Below are positions 34,512 through 42,844 of a DNA stretch of 64,000 nt, in pieces. Within the stretch, counting starts at the first letter, position 1, and every line of letters starts with the position of its first letter. The stretch covers positions 2,181,285 to 2,245,284 of the forward strand of contig JADJXP010000002.1 of the NCBI GenBank assembly GCA_016715795.1, given 5' to 3'. Below the pieces are notes generated by a model. That model made no database searches. It was not told the DNA's origin and saw nothing but the letters and a program-made list of their open reading frames with translations. The DNA comes from Chloracidobacterium sp. GTDB taxonomy: Bacteria; Acidobacteriota; Blastocatellia; Pyrinomonadales; Pyrinomonadaceae. The position numbers and the translations under genes are program-made.

Positions 34512-35231
34512 ATGACTTACGAGAGAATCGACAAAAGGACACACGACCAGATCCGCGCGACAAAGATCACGCCGAACATCTCGCCCTATGCCGAGGGATC
34601 GGCTCTGATCGAGGTAGGCGGGACGAAAGTGATCTGCACGGCATCGGTCGAGGACCGAGTGCCGATGTTTATGCGAAACAAGGGCCTCGGCTGGGTGACG
34701 GCAGAGTACGCGATGCTTCCACGCGCGACGAATACTCGCACGCAGCGCGAGACGCAGAAACCTTCGGGCCGGACGGCCGAGATCCAACGCCTCATAGGCC
34801 GCAGCATGCGGGCCATTGTTGATACTAAAGTACTCGGCGAGCGGCAAATATATCTTGATTGTGATGTCATTCAGGCTGACGGCAGCACGCGATGCGCTTC
34901 GATCACGGGAGCATATGTCGCGCTCGCACTAGCCTGCCGAAAGCTCGTAAAAACCGGTGTCATCAAGACAAATCCGATCCTCAGCGAAGTCGCAGCCGTC
35001 AGCGTCGGCATCATCGAAGGCACCCCGATACTCGATCTCGCCTACGCCGAAGACAGCGAGGCCGAGGTCGATATGAACATCGTCTGCACTGGCGAGGGCA
35101 AATTCATCGAGCTGCAAGGCACCGCCGAACGTGAGCCCTTCTCACGCGACCAAATGGACGCAATGCTGGTGCTCGCCGAAAAGGGGATACACGAGTTGTT
35201 CACGATACAGCGCTACGCGCTGCATGGATAA
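34512..35231 (+). CDS. rph: Ribonuclease PH
   Basis: 239 residues, usual size. A phosphate-dependent 3' exoribonuclease that trims tRNA precursors. Typical parts: the N-terminal SALIEVGGTKVICTASVEDRVP, the phosphate-binding GWVTAEYAMLPRATNTRTQRE, IYLDCDVIQADGSTRCASITGAYVAL and the C-terminal EDSEAEVDMNIVCTGEGKFIELQGTAE. No rdgB gene follows, which is a frequent partner elsewhere. Confidence 0.97.
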   Translation: MTYERIDKRTHDQIRATKITPNISPYAEGSALIEVGGTKVICTASVEDRVPMFMRNKGLGWVTAEYAMLPRATNTRTQRETQKPSGRTAEIQRLIGRSMRAIVDTKVLGERQIYLDCDVIQADGSTRCASITGAYVALALACRKLVKTGVIKTNPILSEVAAVSVGIIEGTPILDLAYAEDSEAEVDMNIVCTGEGKFIELQGTAEREPFSRDQMDAMLVLAEKGIHELFTIQRYALHG

Positions 35232-35270
35232 ACTATTGAGAAACCCGCGGTCAAAGCATAAAATCAACGT

Positions 35271-35468
35271 ATGACAGAAACGGTCCAAGAGATACTCGCG
35301 ACGTTCGACCACCTTCCGCTTAGCGATCAAAAGGAGGTCACAAGGGTTATTCTTCAGCGTTCGCTCGAGGTTGATACTCCGACCCTTTCCGACGATGAAA
35401 TGGTCCTCCAGGCAGAGGAATTATTCCTTGAACTAGACAAACAAGAGGCTGAGGATGCCGGAACCTGA
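35271..35468 (+). CDS. Antitoxin of a MazF-type pair
   Basis: 65 residues, acidic and largely helical (EILATFDHLPLSDQKEVTRVIL, then DDEMVLQAEELFLELDKQEAEDAG). It overlaps the downstream MazF-like toxin gene by 14 nt, the usual arrangement for an antitoxin. It has no clear ribbon-helix-helix or AbrB DNA-binding motif, so the antitoxin call rests on position, size and charge. The C-terminal acidic helix would be the part that blocks the toxin. Confidence 0.75.
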   Translation: MTETVQEILATFDHLPLSDQKEVTRVILQRSLEVDTPTLSDDEMVLQAEELFLELDKQEAEDAGT

Positions 35469-35769
35469 ACGCGGGGAGGTTTGGTTGGTGGATCTCGGCT
35501 ATGCAGCAAAAGTCCGCCCCTGTTTGGTGCTAAGCGTTGCTGCCGAAGTCGTTGACCGTGCCTTAGCTACTCTTGTTCCACATACGACCAGCACAAGGGG
35601 TTCTCGCTTTGAGGTGAAATTACGGGTCCGCTATCTCCGCGCAGGTGCGTTTGACGTACAGAACCTCGTAACGATCCCGCACGCAAAGCTCATTAGAAAG
35701 CTAGGTTCGTTGATCCCGTCGCAAATGACCGAGGTCGAAGATAGGGTCAGGTTTTGGCTAGGGTTGTAA
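35455..35769 (+). CDS. MazF/PemK-family mRNA interferase toxin
   Basis: 104 residues. The N-terminal RGEVWLVDLGYAAKVRPCLVLS matches the RGEVWxVxLxP-x-G-x-E-x-x-KxRPxxV signature of MazF/PemK, with the conserved arginine and the RP pair; LVTIPHAKLIRKLGSL is the later conserved strand (usually QxRTVDKxRL). It should cut single-stranded RNA. The usual T/S catalytic segment is changed to VPHTTSTRGSRFEV. It is translated with its antitoxin from overlapping genes. Confidence 0.87.
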   Translation: MPEPERGEVWLVDLGYAAKVRPCLVLSVAAEVVDRALATLVPHTTSTRGSRFEVKLRVRYLRAGAFDVQNLVTIPHAKLIRKLGSLIPSQMTEVEDRVRFWLGL

Positions 35770-35786
35770 CATCATCGGAGGGTTTA

Positions 35787-36539
35787 GTGACGAAGAACTT
35801 TGAAGGCAAAGCGGCGATTGTAACGGGCGGTACGCGCGGGATCGGGAAGGCGATCGTGTTGGAATTGGCGCGTCGCGGGGCGAATGTTGCGTTCAATTAT
35901 TCAAAGAGCGAAGACGAGGCTGAGGCGTTGAAGGCCGAGGTTGAGAAGCTAGGCGTTCAGGCGCTCGCGGCTCAGTGTGATGTTGCGAATACAGAGGCCG
36001 CGGCGGAGTTTGTCGGGCAGGTGAAAGAAGCGTTTGGCACCGTTGACTTTCTCGTCAATAACGCCGGCATCACGCGGGACCAGCTCATTCTCAGGATGAA
36101 AGAGGACGATTGGGATGCGGTCATTGATACAAATCTCAAAGGCGCGTGGAATTTCTCAAAGGCTGCTATACGGCCAATGATGCGCAACGAGGATGGCGGC
36201 TCCATCCTGAACATCACCTCGATCTCGGGCGTTGTCGGCATGCTCGGACAATCGAATTATTCGGCTTCAAAGGCCGGCATGATCGGGCTGACAAAATCGC
36301 TTGCCAAAGAGGTTGCCAGCCGCAAGATCACCGTCAACGCACTCGCACTCGGCCTGATCGAGACCGACATGGCGGCGGAGATGAACGAGGATTACCGCGA
36401 AAAATATCTGACGATGATCCCGCTCGGGCGGCTCGGCAATGTGCAGGAAGTGGCTGAGATAGCCTGCTTCCTTTTCTCGCCTTCGGCGTCGTATATCACG
36501 GGCCAGGTCGTGCAAGCCGACGGCGGCCTGGCTATGTAA
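35787..36539 (+). CDS. fabG: 3-oxoacyl-ACP reductase FabG
   Basis: 250 residues from GTG 35787, placed 7 nt after GGAGGG; the in-frame ATG at 35754 overlaps the toxin gene and adds residues not typical of the family. It is a short-chain dehydrogenase with the NADPH loop TGGTRGIGKAI, NNAGITRD, the catalytic serine in LNITSISGVVG, and YSASKAG (Tyr and Lys). The C-terminal ASYITGQVVQADGGLAM is usual for FabG. It acts in fatty acid elongation. No other fab gene is adjacent. Confidence 0.94.
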   Translation: MTKNFEGKAAIVTGGTRGIGKAIVLELARRGANVAFNYSKSEDEAEALKAEVEKLGVQALAAQCDVANTEAAAEFVGQVKEAFGTVDFLVNNAGITRDQLILRMKEDDWDAVIDTNLKGAWNFSKAAIRPMMRNEDGGSILNITSISGVVGMLGQSNYSASKAGMIGLTKSLAKEVASRKITVNALALGLIETDMAAEMNEDYREKYLTMIPLGRLGNVQEVAEIACFLFSPSASYITGQVVQADGGLAM

Positions 36540-36552
36540 ACGCCCGCACGCG

Positions 36553-37293
36553 ATGTCTTTCACATATCAGCAAGAGGAACAGCCCCGGCCCGACGAGCCG
36601 ATCAACGAAGAATTTGCGGAGATCTACCAGCCGACGCCGATCTACACGACGGTGCTGATCGTCGCGATCCTGGGCGTGGCGGCCGTTCAGTTCATCGCGG
36701 GACTTGAGCCGTCGATAATGGCGGCCGGATTTGATAAGCCTGCGTTTCTTATCGGCCATGAATACTGGCGTATCCTCACCGGGGCTACGGTTCACGGCGG
36801 CGTGATGCACGTCGCGATGAACTGCTACGCCTTCTACAGTTTTGGCAAGATCGTCGAGATGCTGTCAAATCGCGCCCATCTGGCCATAGTTTTTCTATTG
36901 TCGGCGATCGGCGGCGGCATCCTGAGCCTCGTCTTCGTTCCTGACGGCCTTTCGGTCGGAGCGTCAGGCGGCATTGTCGGACTGGTCAGCTATTTGCTTG
37001 TTTATGCGTTTCGCCGCAGGAGATTTATTTCCGCGGAGTTTCGAAAGAGCCTGCTGATCAATATCGGTTTTATCGTCATTTTCGGCCTTGTCCTGTTTCG
37101 AGTGATCGATAATTTTGGCCATATCGGCGGACTCATCACGGGTGCCGTTTATGGTTTTGTTCAGATCCCGTCGGACGAATATACGGACCCTCGCGCAGCA
37201 GGTGCATTCGCGCAGATGGCCGGGCTTGCGGCAGTGGGCACCTATCTCGCGGGCTGTTTGATGAGCGTCCTGCTGATCCTGAGGGTGATCTAG
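36553..37293 (+). CDS. Rhomboid-family intramembrane serine protease
   Basis: 246 residues with six predicted membrane helices. The catalytic serine lies in VGASGGIVGL (usually GASGAIFG) and the catalytic histidine in GHIGGLITGAVYGF. HGGVMHVAMNCYAF contributes the oxyanion-site His and Asn. A cytosolic N-terminal tail of about 30 residues is acidic and Pro-rich. Rhomboids cut membrane proteins within the bilayer; the substrate here is unknown. The gene lies 13 nt after fabG and 3 nt before trmB. Confidence 0.93.
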   Translation: MSFTYQQEEQPRPDEPINEEFAEIYQPTPIYTTVLIVAILGVAAVQFIAGLEPSIMAAGFDKPAFLIGHEYWRILTGATVHGGVMHVAMNCYAFYSFGKIVEMLSNRAHLAIVFLLSAIGGGILSLVFVPDGLSVGASGGIVGLVSYLLVYAFRRRRFISAEFRKSLLINIGFIVIFGLVLFRVIDNFGHIGGLITGAVYGFVQIPSDEYTDPRAAGAFAQMAGLAAVGTYLAGCLMSVLLILRVI

Positions 37294-37296
37294 GTA

Positions 37297-37923
37297 ATGG
37301 GGCGCGTCCGAGTTCATCAACACGTCAATCCGCTGGCACCGTATTTTCGCCGTTCGCCTGAGCCTATTGATCTCGCGGCGGTCTTTAGCGATCCGACGAG
37401 GCCGATCTTTCTTGACCTCGGATGTGCGCGTGGACGTTTCTTACTGCGAATGGCCGAGGCCGAGCCGAGTTGGAACTATCTTGGCATCGAGATCCGGGAA
37501 GCACTGGTTACGGAAGCCAACAGGCTTGCTGCCGAGGCCGGATCACAGAATCTCCACTACGTCTTTTGCAACGCAATGCTCTGGCTTGATCGGCTGCTCG
37601 AGGCGATCCCGACGGGATCGCTCCAGGCGGTGGCCATTCAGTTCCCTGATCCGTGGTTCAAAAAGAAGCACGCAAAACGCCGTATGGTGAATGGCGAAAT
37701 GATCCGAACCATTGCTCGTCGCCTGGCACCGGGCGGAAGCGTTTTTGTCCAAACAGATATTGAATTTTTGGCTGATGAGATATTCGACCTGTTTCGAGCA
37801 AGCGGTGAATTTGAGGAGACTGAGATCGATATGAGTCCGTTTCTCGTTCAGACAGAACGTGAGCGAGCCGTCCTGGACAAAGGGCTCGCTGTATATCGCA
37901 GATCTTTCAAGAAGGAAAAGTAA
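37297..37923 (+). CDS. trmB: tRNA (guanine-N7)-methyltransferase
   Basis: 208 residues. It methylates G46 of tRNA. The SAM site is LDLGCARGRFLLRMAE followed by YLGIEIREAL; the characteristic QFPDPWFKKKHAKRRMVNGEM holds the catalytic aspartate and substrate contacts. The C-terminus VQTERERAVLDKGLAVYRRSF is also typical. Confidence 0.96.
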   Translation: MGRVRVHQHVNPLAPYFRRSPEPIDLAAVFSDPTRPIFLDLGCARGRFLLRMAEAEPSWNYLGIEIREALVTEANRLAAEAGSQNLHYVFCNAMLWLDRLLEAIPTGSLQAVAIQFPDPWFKKKHAKRRMVNGEMIRTIARRLAPGGSVFVQTDIEFLADEIFDLFRASGEFEETEIDMSPFLVQTERERAVLDKGLAVYRRSFKKEK

Positions 37924-37946
37924 GGGCCGGCGTGTTGGCCGGCCCC
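37924..37946. terminator. GC-rich hairpin between convergent genes
   Basis: GGGCCGGC and GCCGGCCC form an 8-bp stem with a 6-nt loop, starting immediately after the trmB stop. The minus-strand gene converges from the right. There is no strong T-run, so efficiency is uncertain. Confidence 0.5.
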
Positions 37947-37957
37947 ACTTGAAATGG

Positions 37958-39061
37958 TTACCAGTTGATATCCAATTCGTAATCGTCAGCCCCGCCATTC
38001 GGATCAAAGATCTGGACGATCGCCGTGAAATCATTCTCCCACGACGGCTGCTGAAGGATATTCATCGTGCCGCGGCCCTCGCGCCGGCGAACCGTGACCG
38101 ATCCCGGCCGCCGTGCAAGGTAGCCATTAATATCAAATCTGACATTCGATAGGCCCGTGCCCGCCGTGTCCTGCGACTGCACATCGCTGCCCGAGATCAT
38201 GATGTTCACGCTCTGGTCCACCCGGCCGCGCCATCGGACACTTCCTGAGCGATACGGTTCCTCGACGTTTTGCGCGGTGCCGGACCAACTGATCTCGACG
38301 CCGTACGTATCAGAGCCGCCATTGCGGTCATATATTTGCACGATCGCCGTGTAGTCGTTGCCCCGATTCGGCTGCTGAATAACCGAGACCGTGCCTCGCC
38401 CGTCACGCCTGATCGCAGAGACCGTCGTCGCCCTGCGCGGCAGCACGCCGTTCATATTCTGAGAGTGCACGCTTGCTGGATTACCGCTGATCGTCTGCGT
38501 TCTGAGCGTTGCGCCCTGAATGACCAGGTTTACGCGATCATCTACGCGGCCGCGCCATGATGCGGTCCCCGTCGATCCGCCCGGCGTCGGATAGCCGGGA
38601 TTGTTATCGATCGGGACATCATATTGGCGAGGACGGTTGTTAAATCCGTCATCATAACCCTTCTGATAGTAGAGGCCGATGCTTGCGTCATAGCGTCCGC
38701 TGACGCCGCCCTCAACACCGCGTGAATAGCGACGGTCATTCTGTCCCTGTTCGTAGCCCGCGTCGTAAGCGTTGCGCTGTGCTCCGGTCCACCTGACTCT
38801 CGGCCGCACGCTATCGTAGCCCGCCGAATAGCCGCGCCGATAGAAGTCCTCATATTGGTTGGTGTTCGAATACTTGTTTCGATAGCGGCGGTAATCGTCA
38901 CTGCGATTGGCACGGCCATCGTCAACGCCATCCTGATAACCTTCGTCATAGAATCCGCACCTGATCGGCGACGCCGTGTTCCGGTCGCATTGGGCTGCGG
39001 CCGTAATACCGCCAAACGCCAAAAGGCAGCCCATCACTGCCGCAAAAAATATGTTTCTCAT
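37958..39061 (-). CDS. Secreted protein with duplicated C-terminal beta-domain
   Basis: About 367 residues from ATG 39061, preceded by GGAGG; an in-frame ATG at 39082 is less likely. The signal peptide ends ITAAAQ. Residues about 25-160 contain four motifs of the form GYxxGxxDGRxNR (GYQDGVDDGRANR, RGYSAGYDS, AGYEQGQNDRR, KGYDDGFNNR). Two copies of a domain of about 90 residues follow, both with WRGRVDxxVNxxI, the second ending GRGTMNILQQPSWENDFTAIVQIFDPNGG. No known family is recognised; the repeats suggest a structural or binding role outside the cytoplasm. Confidence 0.82.
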   Translation of the reverse strand: MRNIFFAAVMGCLLAFGGITAAAQCDRNTASPIRCGFYDEGYQDGVDDGRANRSDDYRRYRNKYSNTNQYEDFYRRGYSAGYDSVRPRVRWTGAQRNAYDAGYEQGQNDRRYSRGVEGGVSGRYDASIGLYYQKGYDDGFNNRPRQYDVPIDNNPGYPTPGGSTGTASWRGRVDDRVNLVIQGATLRTQTISGNPASVHSQNMNGVLPRRATTVSAIRRDGRGTVSVIQQPNRGNDYTAIVQIYDRNGGSDTYGVEISWSGTAQNVEEPYRSGSVRWRGRVDQSVNIMISGSDVQSQDTAGTGLSNVRFDINGYLARRPGSVTVRRREGRGTMNILQQPSWENDFTAIVQIFDPNGGADDYELDINW

Positions 39062-39164
39062 TTCGATTCCTCCATTTTCCAAAATAACTAAAAGACCGGA
39101 TCGGCCATTAGGTGGGCGATCCGTGCTCTAAGATGAAAAGTTTACGCGTGGCCGATGCCATCAA

Positions 39165-39656
39165 TTATTCCCATCGCTTCTCTTTCCTGAATCGCTTTAT
39201 CACCATATCGCGCCGCAGCCTGGCAAGATGATCAATGAACAATCGCCCGTCACAATGGTCGGTCTCGTGCAGAAACGCCCGTGCAGCATAGCCCTCGGCC
39301 TCGCGCTCAAACCATTCGCCGTTTGCATTCTGTGCCTTAAGCGTTGCACGCAACGGCCTCACGACCACCGCCGGGACCTTCCCGACCGACAGGCAGCCTT
39401 CCTGGCCGGACTGCTCGCCTTCGACCGCTATGATCTCAGGATTTGCAGCGATCAGCTTTACACCCTCGCAATCCATCACAAAAAGCCGCAGGCCCAGTCC
39501 GATCTGCGGGGCGGCAAGGCCGACGCCTTCGGCGTCGTACATCGTGTCAAACATATCGCGGCACAGTTCAGCCAGATCGGGGCCGAATTCGGTCACAGGC
39601 TCGCCGCGGCTGGCCAGAACGTCTGCCGGATATTCAGTGATCGGTCGAACCGCCAT
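39165..39656 (-). CDS. def: Peptide deformylase
   Basis: 163 residues. It removes the formyl group from new proteins. All three metal and catalytic motifs are present: GVGLAAPQIG, EGCLSV (metal Cys) and HETDH (two metal His and catalytic Glu). It forms a minus-strand unit with the zinc-ribbon-like small protein and the glycosyltransferase gene just upstream, with end-to-end or overlapping junctions. A methionyl-tRNA formyltransferase gene is not beside it. Confidence 0.97.
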   Translation of the reverse strand: MAVRPITEYPADVLASRGEPVTEFGPDLAELCRDMFDTMYDAEGVGLAAPQIGLGLRLFVMDCEGVKLIAANPEIIAVEGEQSGQEGCLSVGKVPAVVVRPLRATLKAQNANGEWFEREAEGYAARAFLHETDHCDGRLFIDHLARLRRDMVIKRFRKEKRWE

Positions 39657-39857
39657 CTATCTGGGAATAACACCCCACCGTGAGTCACGGTGATAGTCAG
39701 GCCGTGCGTTGAACCCCTTTTCTTCACGCGCAAGGCATCGCCAGCAAACGACGTAGGGCCTATTCGAGGCTGAGAGAAATGTGTTGTAATACTCGACCTC
39801 GGCGTCACATTCCGAGCATCGCGCCAGTGGTTTCTTTGTGGTTTTGGGATCGATCAT
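39657..39857 (-). CDS. Small CxxC...CxxC protein of unknown function
   Basis: 66 residues with two cysteine pairs, CSECDAEVEYY and CWRCLAREEKG, likely forming a zinc ribbon. The start overlaps the end of the upstream glycosyltransferase gene by 4 nt, and def follows at once, so it is translated as part of this unit. It might bind nucleic acid or protein; no family name can be given. Confidence 0.75.
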   Translation of the reverse strand: MIDPKTTKKPLARCSECDAEVEYYNTFLSASNRPYVVCWRCLAREEKGFNARPDYHRDSRWGVIPR

Positions 39858-41371
39858 GGCGTTTTTCTGCGCAAGAGAAAGAGCTTCTCGAGATAAAAAT
39901 CCTTTTCGATGACTATAGTGTAATTTGCCGCCACAAAATTATCCAACGGGGCGCAGTCCCGCGTCGTCCGGCATATCTCGCCCGTGACAAGCCAGATCTC
40001 CTCGGTGTCGCCCGGGATCTGTGTGATGACGCTATCGGCCTCCCTTGCACGGCTCAACACCGGGTCCGATGACGTTCCTGTCGAAAACTCGAAGAGATTC
40101 CCTACCGGCAATATATGATTCAGGCCTCGATAATGGTATGGCAGGGCCATTGCGTCAAAGGCCGGGAAAACGACGATCGGCTGGCCGGGACGTTCATTCT
40201 CCTGAATGAAGGCACCGATCCGGGCCCAATCGCCGCGTTTGACACCGGCGGGATATAGGTTCAACAGCGCGTACGAGAATGATGCAAGGACGACGAAACC
40301 TGCGGCGAGCGACGCCAGTCTCGCCGTCCGTTCGTTGGTCCTATTGAAGAGGTCGGTCAGGAGTGATGCGGCAAAGAAGAGGACGGGAACAAACAGGACC
40401 ACCACAACCCCACGCGGCTCCCTAAACGGCCCGCTGGCGAAGCATGCCCCAAGCAACATCGCCGCTGAGACACCCGTAACGGGGCCGAGAGCGGCCGTTA
40501 GGCGCGAGATCGAATCCCGACGTCGAATCACGGCAAGAATTATCGTTCCCAAACCGGTCAGCACTATCCATGTCCGGGTGGTCGAGGCCGCCGTAACCGC
40601 AGACGATGAGAATAGTTCAGTTGGCAGAATAAACGTCAAAAGACCATCCCAAAGAATCCGAAGGCCGTCGATCAGACGAAGGGCCGATCGAGCATCACCG
40701 CCGGGCTGCGGCTTCACGATGAAGATGAGAGGAACGCACGCTATCGCCGCGACGGCTGCGATCAGCAGGTATCGCCTCGCCTGCTCCCATCTGCCGGCAA
40801 CGAGAAAGGCCGCAAGGAAGCCCGCAAACAGAAGCAGCAGATAGCAGCTCGTATAGGCAGCCACGATCGCCGTGAATGCCAGCCAGAGCCAGCGTGCATT
40901 TCGCCTCCCATCGCTCTCCAAAAATATGTCGAGGAAGAACCTGACCGAGATCACCGACAGCAGCACTAAAAGCGAATAGGAGCGTATCTCAGTGCTTGCC
41001 CATACGAGCACCGGATGAATGGCGAAAAAAGCTGTCGCCAGGAGCGTTGCTTCGCGTGAGAACATACGCCGGGCAGTTCCGGCAAAGACACGTATGGCCG
41101 CCACGCTGCAAATGATCGAGAAAAGGCGGGCAAAAAAGATCGATGCGTCGATCGACCTCCACAGGCTCATGATCCAGAAATACAGCGGCGCCTGCCTCTC
41201 GTCTATTGCCGCGTGCCGGATAGCTGACAGTAATCCATGCTGTGTCGAGTAGAGTGTTGCCGCCTCCTCCGCCCAGATATTGAGCGAGAATGCGAGCGGA
41301 ATAACGATAAGCAAATGAAGCAGAATGAGCGGGAATGAGCCTGTCCCTGCTCTCGCGGTTCTGTCGGGCAT
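39854..41371 (-). CDS. GT39-like membrane glycosyltransferase
   Basis: 505 residues, about 11 membrane helices. The first external loop has the acidic pair in NIWAEEAATLYS and then ERQAPLYFWIMSLWR, the pattern of GT-C/PMT-type transferases that use lipid-linked sugars (E/D near the first loop and Q-x-P-x-YF). The C-terminal 110 residues form a soluble periplasmic domain. It is the first member of a surface-glycan region extending to 49.8 kb. Confidence 0.85.
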   Translation of the reverse strand: MPDRTARAGTGSFPLILLHLLIVIPLAFSLNIWAEEAATLYSTQHGLLSAIRHAAIDERQAPLYFWIMSLWRSIDASIFFARLFSIICSVAAIRVFAGTARRMFSREATLLATAFFAIHPVLVWASTEIRSYSLLVLLSVISVRFFLDIFLESDGRRNARWLWLAFTAIVAAYTSCYLLLLFAGFLAAFLVAGRWEQARRYLLIAAVAAIACVPLIFIVKPQPGGDARSALRLIDGLRILWDGLLTFILPTELFSSSAVTAASTTRTWIVLTGLGTIILAVIRRRDSISRLTAALGPVTGVSAAMLLGACFASGPFREPRGVVVVLFVPVLFFAASLLTDLFNRTNERTARLASLAAGFVVLASFSYALLNLYPAGVKRGDWARIGAFIQENERPGQPIVVFPAFDAMALPYHYRGLNHILPVGNLFEFSTGTSSDPVLSRAREADSVITQIPGDTEEIWLVTGEICRTTRDCAPLDNFVAANYTIVIEKDFYLEKLFLLRRKTP

Positions 41372-41476
41372 TTCGTCAATGATAATCCATCGAGGACGTG
41401 CGGTCAGGTCAAAGACGGCGAATTCGCCGCCTTTGCACGACGGGTTTCACTGTATACTTCCAACGGACAGATAACG

Positions 41477-42844
41477 ATGACCTTATCCTCAAAACTATTT
41501 ACATGGAAACAGGCCGTGACGGCCGGTGCGATATTCATCATCGCTACCATCGTTATTCAGCGGCTGTTGCGCTACGTTTGCTCCGATCTTATCGCCTTCG
41601 ATTGCCCGTACTACTGGCCGGTGAGCATCATGGACGTTCGGATACCGACGGTGCGCGACATCGTGGTTGCCAGTGCGGTTGCGGCGGGCTTTTTCATCTT
41701 GATAAGAATTCTCGATGCCCGTCGCTATGAACTGCGGCTGGTGATCGCATCTGCGATCTTGTTGATAGTGGGGCTGAGCTTTATACATGGTGTTGCGGTC
41801 GGATTCTATGCGCCCATAGCCGGTGATGCTCAGACGGGTGTCCTGGTGCCCTATTCGCTCGACGGGCAGGAATACTATCACGACGCGATCAAGACCACCG
41901 GAGCGATGGACTTTCTGGCACGTTTCAATGAACTGCAGCCGACGCTCCATCGTCATAGCCACACGCATCCGCCCGGCGCTGTGCTTACCTTTTACGCGCT
42001 GGATCGCATCTTCGGTGACCCCGCTCTCATAGCGGTCGCGATAATGCTGATCGCCTTTCCGGTGAGCCTGTATTCTGTTTATCGTCTGATGGCCGCTGCG
42101 GTGGATGATGATACGGCCCGCTATGTGACGGCGATCTTTGCATTTCTTCCGGTCATCCAGATCTATTATCTCGCAACGCTCGACGCGCTGATCGCCGCAA
42201 TCTTGATCGCGGCTCTCTATCTATTTTGCTTTGGCAGATCGCGAGGTTCGGCGGCGGCCGCGGCCGTTCTGGTTTCGACATCGTTTTTTCTGACGTTTGT
42301 CAGCCTGTTTATTCTCCCCGTTTTGGCCGGTTTTGAACTGCTCGTAAAGCGCAGCCTTAAACGCTCGGCGGTCGTGGTCCTCGGCCTCGCAGCATTTCAC
42401 ATTTTGCTGTATTGGTTCACCGGCTACGACGCGGTGCGGGCATTTCGAACGGCGTCTGCATTTGAGAATCCGCATGGCTTTATGCTCTTTGTCGAGCCTG
42501 TAAACTATCTGTTCACACGCATCGAGGACATTGCCGAGATCGCCTTTTTCTTCGGGCCGTTCCTTCTCATTCTATTCTTTAAGGGATTCGCAAAATTCCG
42601 CGAGCGGCCGCATCTGATGCTCACGCTTCTCGGCTGCGGAACATTTGCAGGCATGCTCGTGACCGGGGCCTTCCGAACCGGTGAGACGGCCCGTGCGTGC
42701 ATGTTCCTTTATCCTTTTCTGCTATTCCCTGTCGCCCATTATCTCGAGGACTCGGATGCCGGAGCGTCGGAACGGCGGCAACTCGCAACGTTCGTTTTCG
42801 CTCAGGCCATAGGTATGCAGTTATTCGGGAATTATCACTGGTGA
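41477..42844 (+). CDS. Polytopic membrane protein, GT-C-like
   Basis: 455 residues with about 10-12 membrane helices. A loop after the second helix holds HRHSHTHPPGAVLTFYALDRIFGD, a His-rich segment in the place where GT-C transferases carry substrate-binding residues; VVGLSFIHGVAVGFYAPIAGD precedes it. It has no soluble catalytic domain. Its 3' end overlaps that of the convergent next gene by 10 nt. It probably takes part in glycan assembly with its neighbours. Confidence 0.72.
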   Translation: MTLSSKLFTWKQAVTAGAIFIIATIVIQRLLRYVCSDLIAFDCPYYWPVSIMDVRIPTVRDIVVASAVAAGFFILIRILDARRYELRLVIASAILLIVGLSFIHGVAVGFYAPIAGDAQTGVLVPYSLDGQEYYHDAIKTTGAMDFLARFNELQPTLHRHSHTHPPGAVLTFYALDRIFGDPALIAVAIMLIAFPVSLYSVYRLMAAAVDDDTARYVTAIFAFLPVIQIYYLATLDALIAAILIAALYLFCFGRSRGSAAAAAVLVSTSFFLTFVSLFILPVLAGFELLVKRSLKRSAVVVLGLAAFHILLYWFTGYDAVRAFRTASAFENPHGFMLFVEPVNYLFTRIEDIAEIAFFFGPFLLILFFKGFAKFRERPHLMLTLLGCGTFAGMLVTGAFRTGETARACMFLYPFLLFPVAHYLEDSDAGASERRQLATFVFAQAIGMQLFGNYHW

